Shown: one piece after another, positions 8,163-15,638 of the stretch
Numbering within the stretch: the stretch's first letter is position 1
How the letters are laid out: each line of letters starts with the position of its first letter
Origin: Thermoplasmata archaeon
GTDB lineage: Archaea > Thermoplasmatota > Thermoplasmata > Methanomassiliicoccales > Methanomethylophilaceae
Direction of reading: 5' to 3'
NCBI GenBank assembly: GCA_015063165.1
Contig: SUSZ01000017.1
Coordinates: 1 to 42,909 of the forward strand
Length of the DNA: 42,909 nt
Made by a program: the position numbers and the translations under genes
Notes under the pieces: generated by a model
Databases searched by the model: none
What the model saw: the letters and a program-made list of their open reading frames with translations, nothing else
What the model was told of the DNA's origin: nothing

Positions 8163-8828
8163 ATGGCCAACGAAGACATTTTTGACATCAATGTGGACCT
8201 TGTGATGTGCATCGACGGCACAGGAAGCATGGGACACGTCATCGGCATGGTTAAAGACAACGTCATGACGTTCCACGAGCGTCTCAAGGAATCCCTGAAA
8301 TCCTTCAACAGGGAAGTCGACGAGCTCCGTATAAAAGTCATAGTGTTCAGAGACCTCTCCTGCGACGGCGACAACGCCCTTATCGAATCTCCGTTCTTCC
8401 AGCTCCCCCAGAATGTCGACGATTTCAAGAATTTCGTCATGAAGATCGAGGCCACCGGAGGAGGGGACGCCCCCGAGACCGCTCTCGACGCCATCGCTCT
8501 CGCTATGAAATCGGACTGGGTCAAGACCGGAGCCAAGAGGCGCCACGCCATCATGGTATGGACCGACGCTCCCACCAAGGACATCTACGGAGGAGGAGCC
8601 AACTTCGACCTCCCCAAGTCCAACGCCGAGCTGTTCTCCCTCTGGGACGATCCTCAGATCGGAATGAACCCCAACGCCAAGAGGCTCATCGTGTTCGCTC
8701 CCGACGACCCCTCCTGGGCCTTCGTCGACGAGCTGGAGAACACCTACTGGGCGAAGAGCAACCTGAACGGAGGGCTCGAGGAGTTCGACCTCGAAGCCGT
8801 CCTCAGGACGCTTTCTGCCAGCCTCTGA
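8163..8828 (+). CDS. VWA-domain protein of a kinase/phosphatase locus
   Basis: This 221-residue protein is almost entirely one von Willebrand factor A domain. The metal-ion-dependent adhesion site is D18-G-T20-G-S22 (a DxTxS form of the usual DxSxS), with a later Thr in EATGGGDAPETALDA and the acidic residue D135 in MVWTDAPT. All five metal ligands appear to be present. There is no signal peptide or membrane segment, so it should be cytosolic. It precedes a Ser/Thr kinase and a PP2C phosphatase on the same strand, the combination seen in TerY-P-type stress signalling. It has an AAGGAAAGGG-like ribosome site and a TATATCC box near 8130. A hairpin terminator separates it from the kinase. Confidence 0.88.
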   Translation: MANEDIFDINVDLVMCIDGTGSMGHVIGMVKDNVMTFHERLKESLKSFNREVDELRIKVIVFRDLSCDGDNALIESPFFQLPQNVDDFKNFVMKIEATGGGDAPETALDAIALAMKSDWVKTGAKRRHAIMVWTDAPTKDIYGGGANFDLPKSNAELFSLWDDPQIGMNPNAKRLIVFAPDDPSWAFVDELENTYWAKSNLNGGLEEFDLEAVLRTLSASL

Positions 8829-8837
8829 ACATATCAC

Positions 8838-8868
8838 GAAGGGGGCGTCTCCCCCTTCACCCCATTTT
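8838..8868 (+). terminator. Strong hairpin between the VWA and kinase genes
   Basis: GAAGGGGG-cgtct-CCCCCTTC is a perfect eight-pair stem (8838-8858) with TTTT at 8865-8868. It lies ten bases past the VWA stop codon and would end or thin out the message before the kinase gene. The VWA protein may therefore be made in excess over the kinase and phosphatase. Confidence 0.65.
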
Positions 8869-8890
8869 CCAAGGTGTTCTATTGGAGACC

Positions 8891-10081
8891 ATGCGCGGCT
8901 ATGAGCTGCTCGAAGAATGGACGACGACGGCGAACGGGAGCTACACGTTCGGGCGGAAAGGCTCCAGCGAGTTCTTCATAAAGAAGCTCCCCCAGCCGAA
9001 GTATCCCAACCCCAAGATGCTGACCGGCGAGACCTTCAAGCGCAAGAAGGCGGCCTGCGAGGAGTGGGAGGCCAAGCGCAGAAGGCTCATCGCCGCGCTC
9101 CAGAGAGCATCCTCCACGTGCGCCTTCGTCATAGCCCCGACGGAGTACTTCCTCGAGGGGAACTCCTACTACATAGTGTCCCCCAGGGTCAAGGAGAAGA
9201 AGCTCACTCCGGAACAGGTCTCCGAGCTGGACGCGAGCACCAGGCTGGACGTCATCAAGAAGTACGCCTACGCCCTGAAGGCGCTTGCCGAGAACAACGT
9301 CGTCCACGGCGACATAAAGCACAGCAACGTCTTCGTCGTCAAGGCAAGCAGAGGGTACGAGCCCAGGTTCATCGACTTCGACGACAGCTACTTCTCGGGA
9401 GAGCCCCCCGAACCGGAATCCACTATCGGATCGCCCGAATTCTACTCCCCCGAGCTGGGGAAATACATAATGTCCGACGACCCGGACCTGAAGGGGACCG
9501 TCCAGTGCAAATCAGACGTCTTCGCCTCCGCCATAATGTTCCATGATTACTACACGGGGAAGAGGATGCTCCAGAGGCACGGGAAGTACCCGTTCCAGAT
9601 CGACTCATCCAAGGACATGATCATGGCCATCCCGTCTGGACAGCTCAAGGAGCTGATCAAATCGATGATGGAGGTCGAAGCCAGCAGAAGAGCTGACGCG
9701 AGCACCGTCCTCGAAACCATGAAGGCCATCTGCGGCGAGGCCCCGGCACCTCCCAGGCCTGCTCCCACCATCGCCAAGACCGAGCCCAGGAAGGAGGCCG
9801 AGCCCATCACCGGCGAGAGGATGATTCCCGGAAAGCCGAAATGGACCTACGTGATGGCCGACGGGACCCAGAGGATGCTCCCGCCCGCGGTCGCCAGAGG
9901 CATGGCCGAGGACAAGGGCATACCCATCGTCGGCGAGGAGGAGCCCAGGAAGGAGGCCGAGCCCAAGAAGGAGGAGGTCGTCAAAAAGGACGACAAGTAC
10001 GTCTGGGTGAAGAAGACCGACGGAACCGTGAGCAAGCTCGCGAAGAAGATCTACGATGCGATAGTGGGTGATAAGCCATGA
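8891..10081 (+). CDS. Eukaryotic-type Ser/Thr protein kinase with a repeated C-terminal tail
   Basis: This 396-residue protein has a kinase domain at about residues 1-282. It shows the ATP lysine in FFIKKL (K31 or K32), the catalytic loop HGDIKHSN (H139, D141, N146), the metal motif DFD (163-165, DFD in place of DFG), SPE at 186-188, the helix-F Asp D209 and a helix-I Arg near 267. All key residues are present, so it should be active. The tail (283-396) is Pro/Glu/Lys-rich, with EPRKEAEP occurring twice (298-305 and 351-358) and two similar modules (KWTYVMADGTQRML and KYVWVKKTDGTVSKL). A TTG nine bases upstream (8882), with AAGGTG before it, is a possible alternative start. It overlaps the phosphatase gene by four bases. 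Confidence 0.88.
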   Translation: MRGYELLEEWTTTANGSYTFGRKGSSEFFIKKLPQPKYPNPKMLTGETFKRKKAACEEWEAKRRRLIAALQRASSTCAFVIAPTEYFLEGNSYYIVSPRVKEKKLTPEQVSELDASTRLDVIKKYAYALKALAENNVVHGDIKHSNVFVVKASRGYEPRFIDFDDSYFSGEPPEPESTIGSPEFYSPELGKYIMSDDPDLKGTVQCKSDVFASAIMFHDYYTGKRMLQRHGKYPFQIDSSKDMIMAIPSGQLKELIKSMMEVEASRRADASTVLETMKAICGEAPAPPRPAPTIAKTEPRKEAEPITGERMIPGKPKWTYVMADGTQRMLPPAVARGMAEDKGIPIVGEEEPRKEAEPKKEEVVKKDDKYVWVKKTDGTVSKLAKKIYDAIVGDKP

Positions 10082-12306
10082 AGAGCGACCTTCTGTTCGA
10101 TGTGCCTTTCCCCGGCCATGCGGAGGATGCCCCTCCGGTAGCCGACGAAAGGATGGCCATAGTGTGCGACGGCCTCGGAGGCGCCGGCGGAGTGGAGTTC
10201 GAGGTGGACGGAGAGGTCCACACCTGTGCCTACTACGCGTCCCGCGCCGTGATCGCCGTCGTGAAGAAGTTCCTGGAGGACAACTACGACTTCGCGTTCT
10301 CCGACGGGATGCGCCACCTGGACCAGATCGCAGTCGACATGAAAACAGCCATCAGGAGAGACCTCCAGGCGTACTCCGACGAGACAGGGATCAATTTCAA
10401 GGGGAGGAAGTCGGGAGGATCGATGGTGAAGCTGCTCCCGACCACGCTGGCATCCTGCATCTACCAGGACAAGGGGGACCACGTGGAAGTCGTCTGCTTC
10501 TGGGCGGGCGATTCCAGGTGCTACGCCCTGGGAAAGGACGGGCTGCACCAGCTCATGGATGACGACGCCAGAGGCTACATAGACGCCATGGAGTGCATAA
10601 TCCAGGACGCCGTGATGAACAACGTGATCTGCCTGGACCACGACTTCCACATCAGCTGGAAGGCGTACAGCATACCCAAGCCCTGCATAGTGTTCGCCGC
10701 CTCCGACGGGTGCTTCGCCTATCTGGAGTCCCCGATGAGCTTCGAATCCATATTCCTGCCCAGGACGGGAGCCGAGTTCGACCTCGAGAAGTCCATCCAG
10801 GAATCCCTCGAAGCGCATGAGAACGACGACCGCACCCTCGCCGGGCACATATTCGGCATTTCGTCCCCGGAGGAGTACATCGAAATGTTCAGCCCCAGAG
10901 GGAACGCCATCGAGTCCGAATTCATGTCGAAGATGGTCCTCACCCCGAAGATAGACGAGCTCAGGGCCAAGCGCAACGAGATGGGATCCAGGGATCTGAC
11001 CGAGGAGGAGAAGGTCGAGTACGGAGAGGTCAAAGCCGAGCTCAAGAACCTGAGGAAGCAGAACGAGGACCTGATGAGGTCCCTCTGGAACGTCTACAGC
11101 AAAGGATATCTGCTAGAACCTCTGGCCCTCGAACAGGAGCCGGTGGTTATCGTAGAGGAGCCTGAGCCGGTGGAGCCAGAACCGGTGGAACCCGTGGAGG
11201 AGCCCAAGACCCCTGCGGAGAAGGATGCGCCGAAGACTAGAACGCCCATGGAGGCCGAGATCCCCAAGACCGAGAAGCCTGCGGAGAAGGACGCTCCTGG
11301 CAAGGAGACGCCTGTGGAGGCCGAGACCAAGCCCCTTAAGGCCAAAAAGATCCCCGTGAAGGACGCCCTCCCGGATGCGGACGACGAGCTCTCTCCGACT
11401 TACGATTACGTCAAGCCTTCGTTCAAGGACATAGGCGCAGACGTCCCCGAGAAGGATTCGGGAGTCCGCCCGCTCGTCATGGGACCTGATTGGACCGTTC
11501 CGAACAGGACTGTCAACGAGACGGACATCTCCCTGATCATGCCCTACGCGATGAACAAGACCTTCATGATGGAGACCCGCCGTGCAAGGGTGGTCCAGGG
11601 CCTCCTGGTGGAGGACGACTGGGTCAGGTGCGGCGACACTCTCACCACCCTCTGCAACAAGAACAAGAGCCCCCGCAACGCCAGAAGGATATTCGTGAAG
11701 AAGCGCGACAACTACGACATAGAGCGCAACTCCACGATCCTGGACAGGATATCCTCGTTCAACGAGGGTCGCTTCATACTTCCCGCCGAGAAGTATATGC
11801 TATCGGACATCTACGTCCAGACATTCACGTGCAGCCAGTCCGGGATGGAGGATTTCAGCATCCTACGCAAGTACGGAAAGCTGGACAAGCAATACCTCGA
11901 GCTGGAGCTGTGCAAATCCGTGAAGGACCTTCACGACATGGGCATCGTCCATGGTGCCATCTCGCCCGAATCGCTGATCGTCCTCAAGACCAAAGGCGGA
12001 CACCTCAGGCCCATACTGCTCAACTTCTGCGACGCCTTCCTGATGAAGGACGCGGACGACATGGAGAGGATGGACCCGGTCGAAAGAGGCCCGTGGTACG
12101 ACGTCTACTGCCTCGGGATGCTGTTCTACAAGATCTCCGTCAGGAACGTCGACGACAGGATCGTCGTGGAGCAATGCAACCTCTACAAGAAGGGCGGAGA
12201 CCGCGACTGGAAGATGGATCTCATAAGCTCGATGCTGTCGAAGGACCCGTCCAAGAGGCCAGACCTGTCCAGCGTCATCGACACGCTGAACCGCAACATG
12301 TTCTGA
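10078..12306 (+). CDS. PP2C-type phosphatase fused to a pseudokinase domain
   Basis: This 742-residue protein has an N-terminal PP2C phosphatase (about 1-275). Its metal and core motifs are CDGLGG (30-35), PTTLASC (121-127), AGDSRCY (143-149), ASDG (208-211) and ENDDRTLA (248-255). A helical segment (about 285-345) leads to a Pro/Glu/Lys-rich linker (355-435). The C terminus (about 480-742) has a kinase fold but lost catalysis: the catalytic loop reads HGAISPES (A627 for Asp, S632 for Asn) and the DFG site is NFC (649-651). The helix-F Asp (D675) and helix-I Arg (R727) remain. It would bind rather than phosphorylate. It is translationally coupled to the active kinase, so phosphatase and kinase probably act on the same targets. 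Confidence 0.88.
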   Translation: MKSDLLFDVPFPGHAEDAPPVADERMAIVCDGLGGAGGVEFEVDGEVHTCAYYASRAVIAVVKKFLEDNYDFAFSDGMRHLDQIAVDMKTAIRRDLQAYSDETGINFKGRKSGGSMVKLLPTTLASCIYQDKGDHVEVVCFWAGDSRCYALGKDGLHQLMDDDARGYIDAMECIIQDAVMNNVICLDHDFHISWKAYSIPKPCIVFAASDGCFAYLESPMSFESIFLPRTGAEFDLEKSIQESLEAHENDDRTLAGHIFGISSPEEYIEMFSPRGNAIESEFMSKMVLTPKIDELRAKRNEMGSRDLTEEEKVEYGEVKAELKNLRKQNEDLMRSLWNVYSKGYLLEPLALEQEPVVIVEEPEPVEPEPVEPVEEPKTPAEKDAPKTRTPMEAEIPKTEKPAEKDAPGKETPVEAETKPLKAKKIPVKDALPDADDELSPTYDYVKPSFKDIGADVPEKDSGVRPLVMGPDWTVPNRTVNETDISLIMPYAMNKTFMMETRRARVVQGLLVEDDWVRCGDTLTTLCNKNKSPRNARRIFVKKRDNYDIERNSTILDRISSFNEGRFILPAEKYMLSDIYVQTFTCSQSGMEDFSILRKYGKLDKQYLELELCKSVKDLHDMGIVHGAISPESLIVLKTKGGHLRPILLNFCDAFLMKDADDMERMDPVERGPWYDVYCLGMLFYKISVRNVDDRIVVEQCNLYKKGGDRDWKMDLISSMLSKDPSKRPDLSSVIDTLNRNMF

Positions 12307-12360
12307 AAACACCTCGGGCCCGACAGCGATGCCGGACCCTGGCTTTCTTCTTCAAAGACT

Positions 12361-12534
12361 TCAGTCCTCGTCGTCCTCTACGGGCTTCAGAAGCTGGGGC
12401 GCCATTCCCATGATGGCGGCCACGGGGATCAGGAGGAGACAGAAGTAGTTATTAGTCATGATGGTGAAAGGAATGCCGATGATGGCGCCCGCGATGGCTC
12501 CGAAGAAGAGCCCCTGCTTCGCCTTGGCGTCCAT
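12361..12534 (-). CDS. Small membrane protein (57 aa) downstream of purB
   Basis: This short reading frame starts one base after the purB stop codon (TGA-G-ATG) and encodes 57 residues. Two hydrophobic segments (about 8-25 and 30-45) are joined by a short polar turn (MTNN). A basic N terminus (MDAKAKQG) and an acidic tail (PVEDDED) suggest a two-helix hairpin with both ends in the cytoplasm. I do not recognise a family. The tight spacing and good membrane pattern make it likely real and cotranscribed with purB. Its function is unknown. Confidence 0.7.
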   Translation of the reverse strand: MDAKAKQGLFFGAIAGAIIGIPFTIMTNNYFCLLLIPVAAIMGMAPQLLKPVEDDED

Positions 12535-12535
12535 C

Positions 12536-13903
12536 TCACTCTACCTTCCTTCCCAGGACCTTCTCGGCCTCTGCGACCATGTTGTCGACGATCTCCCTGG
12601 CTCCGCCGACGTAGTTGGCAGCGTCCATGGTCTCGACGATCTCGTCGCGAGTGAGGACTCCCTTGAGATCCTCCCTCTCCATCAGGACGTCCCTGAGGTG
12701 CCTTCCGGTGTCCTCGGCGACCATCGACGACTCGCGGATGATCTCGTGCGCGTCCTGCCTTCCGATTCCCTTCTGAGTGAGCTTCATCATGAGGGGCTCT
12801 GCCATGACAAGTCCCTTGGAGGACTCTATGTTGTAGAGCATCTTGTCCCTGTGGACGTCGAGGCCCTCGAAGATCCAGTTCATCTTCTTGAGGATCTCGT
12901 CCATGAGGATGAATACGTGGGGAAGGGTGAACCTCTCGGTAGAGGAGTTGGAAAGATCCCTCTCGTGCCACAGAACCTGGCTCTCGAAGGTGGGGGTGAC
13001 GAAGCTCCTGACGATCCTCGCGAGCCCGCAGACGTTCTCCGAGTTCATGGGGTTCCTCTTCTGGGCCATGGTGGAGCTTCCTACCTGCTTCTTCACGTCG
13101 AAGAACTCGGAAGCCTCGCCGATCTCGGACCTCTGGAGGTTCCTGATCTCGGTCCCGTACCTCTCCAGAGAGGTAGCGATGTTCGCCATGAGGCAGATGG
13201 CCTCGGTGTACCTGTCGCGTCCGACGACCTGCGTGGCTGCAGGCTCGTACGTGAGTCCGAGGTCCTCCATCACGAGCGACTGTATCTTGAAGAAGTTCTT
13301 TCCCAGCGCGGCACCGGTTCCTACGGCTCCCGCCATCTTCCCGGCGCAGACCCTGGGCATGGCCTGGATTATGCGCTCCCTGTGCCTGAGCATCTCGGCG
13401 ACGTATCCGGCGATCTTGAATCCGAAAGTGATAGGGATGGCGAACTGAGCATGGGTCCTGCCTATCTCGAGGGTGTCCCTCTCCTTCTTGGCCAGGGATG
13501 CGAGCGTATAGATGAAGACGTCCACATCGTCGAGGATCATCGTCATGGCCGCCTTGAGCTGGAGAGCGGTGGCGGTATCGACGATATCGTTGGATGTCGC
13601 GCCGAGGTGTACGTACTTTCCGGCGTCCCCGGAGCACTTCTCGGTCATGGCCTTGACCATCGCCATGAGGTCGTGCCTCGTTTCCTTCTCGATCTCCTTT
13701 ATCCTATCGACGCTAACGACGTCGAGGCTGGCCACGCGCGAGATCTCGTCTGCATCCGCCTTGGATATGGTGCCGAGAGACGCGTGCGCCCTCGCCAAAG
13801 CCGCTTCCACATTCATCTGGTACTGAATGCGGCTCTCTTCGCTGAAAACCGCTTTCATTCCCTCGCGGCCGTATCTGTAGTCAAGGGGACAGACATTGCT
13901 CAT
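12536..13903 (-). CDS. purB: Adenylosuccinate lyase
   Basis: This 455-residue enzyme of the fumarase/aspartase superfamily splits adenylosuccinate to AMP and SAICAR to AICAR, each with release of fumarate, in purine synthesis. It has the N-terminal CPLDYRYG typical of archaeal PurB, the substrate-binding ATSNDIVDTA, the active-site THAQ stretch, and the signature GSSTMAQKRNPMNSE. The start at 13903 was chosen because a TATA box (TATTATAA, 13933-13940) places the transcription start a few bases upstream of it. An in-frame ATG at 13921 is the alternative. A small membrane-protein gene follows directly. Confidence 0.93.
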   Translation of the reverse strand: MSNVCPLDYRYGREGMKAVFSEESRIQYQMNVEAALARAHASLGTISKADADEISRVASLDVVSVDRIKEIEKETRHDLMAMVKAMTEKCSGDAGKYVHLGATSNDIVDTATALQLKAAMTMILDDVDVFIYTLASLAKKERDTLEIGRTHAQFAIPITFGFKIAGYVAEMLRHRERIIQAMPRVCAGKMAGAVGTGAALGKNFFKIQSLVMEDLGLTYEPAATQVVGRDRYTEAICLMANIATSLERYGTEIRNLQRSEIGEASEFFDVKKQVGSSTMAQKRNPMNSENVCGLARIVRSFVTPTFESQVLWHERDLSNSSTERFTLPHVFILMDEILKKMNWIFEGLDVHRDKMLYNIESSKGLVMAEPLMMKLTQKGIGRQDAHEIIRESSMVAEDTGRHLRDVLMEREDLKGVLTRDEIVETMDAANYVGGAREIVDNMVAEAEKVLGRKVE

Positions 13904-14165
13904 TTGAATCGAATCGGCCATCGGCCAAGTAGTTATAATATGTTGCCCTTTGCCAGAGCCGGAAACCTGGGAGATCCGGATCGGGAAACAGTTAACACCC
14001 ATTAATTGCTATAGAAACAGACGGACATCCCCGCAATTCTTCGTACACGTCGGGTTTAATCCAGGATGCATCCGTAGAAATCCTTATATTATAGGCATTA
14101 ATAGGGCAGGATAGAAGTGGGTCATGCTTCTGCTCATGGCCAAGTCGAATATTGAGTGATGATTT

Positions 14166-15179
14166 ATGGAAGATTTTGTGGAGGAAGTTCAGCAGCAGGA
14201 TTCTCAGGTAGAGGAGCAGGTTTCTATGGCGACCGAGGAAAAGACGGAAAACGCCCCCTGCGAGACCGAGGAGTCAGCAGAAGAGAAGACGACCGTCGCA
14301 TCCGAGGACGAACTCGTAGAGCTCGAGGAAAAGCGCGGCATCGTCAACGAAGATGCAGAGAAGCACAGGAAGCTCAGGGACGAGCTCAACAACCAGACCA
14401 AGGAGTGGAAAGCCAAGAGGGATGCGCTCAACGGTCAGGTCAGGGAGCTTGTCGACGAGGCTGGAAAGTGCAGGGAAGAGCGTGACTCCCTCAACCAGAA
14501 GGTTAGGGAGACCAAGGAGCTCAGGGACGAGTGGAACCAGAAGGTGACCGCTCTCAAGGAGCAGCTTGCTCCTTTCAGGAACACCGAGAGAAATGACGAG
14601 AAGAACGAGGTTCCCGTCAAGCAGCTGAAGAAACAGCTCCAGGATCTTGAATACACCCAGCAGACCAAGGCCCTCGGAAAGGACAAGGAGAACGAGATCA
14701 TCAAGCAGATCTCCGTCCTTGCCAAGGAGATCGCCGACAGGGAGAAGACCTACGAGCAGAACGACGAAGTCAAGGGACTCGTCGGACAGCTCAGAGAGGC
14801 AAAAGCTCAGGCAGAGATCTACCACCGCCAGGTTTCCGAGTACGCTGAGAAGGCCCAGGCATCCCACGACAAGATGATCGGCTTCTACGAGCAGGCTGAC
14901 AAGCTCAGGAAGGAGGCCGACGCTGCACAGGCGAAGTTCATCGAGTGCAAGCAGGCTGCCGACGAGGAGCACAAGAAGCACATCGAGCAGATCAAGTCCG
15001 TCCACCAGATGGACCGCGACGCCTCTGGGTACAGGAACAAGGACAAGAACGGCAACCGTGCCAAGAAGAGAGAGTCCGACAACAAGAAGGAGGCAAAGGA
15101 GATCTTCGAGCGCTTCAAGGCTGGAGACAAGCTCTCCACCGAAGACCTCATGGCTCTTCAGAAATCGGGATACCTCTGA
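14166..15179 (+). CDS. Long coiled-coil protein (COG1340-like)
   Basis: This 337-residue, highly charged protein is almost wholly predicted coiled coil from about residue 45 to 290, rich in Glu, Lys, Gln and Arg. The first 45 residues are an acidic, disordered-looking tail. The last part (NKKEAKEIFERFKAGDKLST, then EDLMALQKSGYL) is the conserved end of the archaeal coiled-coil family COG1340, which has no known function. There is no signal or membrane helix. A second ATG at 14226 could be the true start. It is a single-gene unit with a TATATTATAGG box near 14085-14095 upstream and a hairpin terminator downstream. Confidence 0.75.
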   Translation: MEDFVEEVQQQDSQVEEQVSMATEEKTENAPCETEESAEEKTTVASEDELVELEEKRGIVNEDAEKHRKLRDELNNQTKEWKAKRDALNGQVRELVDEAGKCREERDSLNQKVRETKELRDEWNQKVTALKEQLAPFRNTERNDEKNEVPVKQLKKQLQDLEYTQQTKALGKDKENEIIKQISVLAKEIADREKTYEQNDEVKGLVGQLREAKAQAEIYHRQVSEYAEKAQASHDKMIGFYEQADKLRKEADAAQAKFIECKQAADEEHKKHIEQIKSVHQMDRDASGYRNKDKNGNRAKKRESDNKKEAKEIFERFKAGDKLSTEDLMALQKSGYL

Positions 15180-15188
15180 TTATCCAAC

Positions 15189-15231
15189 GGGAGCGGCCTA
15201 CCGGCCCTCCCCAAACCTTTTCCCGCTTTTT
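15189..15231 (+). terminator. Hairpin terminator after the coiled-coil gene
   Basis: GGGAG-c-GGCC-tacc-GGCC-CTCCC (15189-15211) forms a nine-pair stem with one bulged base. Two T-runs follow (15218-15221 and 15227-15231). It lies ten bases after the stop codon. Confidence 0.6.
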
Positions 15232-15526
15232 CATCATTTGTCTCGTCGTTTCGTTCAATATAGACGTTATTATCCGAAATTCATCTAATTTATGAGTAAA
15301 AATGGATGATGCTTTTGTCCCCATCCATCCATCTGTTCGCCCGTAAGGAGAGAACAGGTATATCCTATAACGAAGGCAGATTATAGAATAAAACTTAAAA
15401 TAATATTTGTCGATATAATATGTACCAATCTATTTAATCTCAACATATGATTAAGTAATACAAGTAAAAAATAATAGACGTATTATCAGAAAAGTACATA
15501 TACGAAGGAAAAATATAAGAGGCTAA
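15232..15526. other. AT-rich intergenic stretch without a recognisable gene
   Basis: About 300 bases between the coiled-coil gene and the structured element before SRP54 are far richer in A+T than the surrounding genes. No reading frame of convincing composition, tRNA or repeat array was seen on either strand. Several TATA-like boxes are present, for example CATATAC near 15497-15503 and AAATATAAG at 15511-15519, which may serve the element that follows. Confidence 0.6.
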
Positions 15527-15600
15527 GGGAACCGGACGGGTAGAGTGCATCCCATCCCTTCTTATTGCTCGCCCGGTACCCCGCCTCGGTTTCAGGCGCA
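15527..15600 (+). ncRNA. Candidate small structured RNA upstream of SRP54
   Basis: GGGAACCGGAC (15527-15537) pairs with GCCCGGTACCC (15571-15581) in nine of eleven positions. Inside it GGG/CCC can form a smaller hairpin (15538-15553). A second stem CGCCT/AGGCG (15582-15598) follows, and then a T-rich stretch. The block is a GC-rich island in AT-rich DNA and has TATA-like boxes before it. SRP54 appears to have its own TATA box (TTTTATA near 15605-15611), so this need not be its leader. It is too short and lacks the domain IV motif to be SRP RNA. Existence as a transcript is inference. Confidence 0.35.
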
Positions 15601-15638
15601 GATTATTTTATACGAATCACGCATGGGGTATTGATCGC

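Noticed and set aside
15527-15600. SRP RNA next to SRP54
   Set aside because: The region is far too short for archaeal 7S RNA and lacks the domain IV GGAA/AGCA core.
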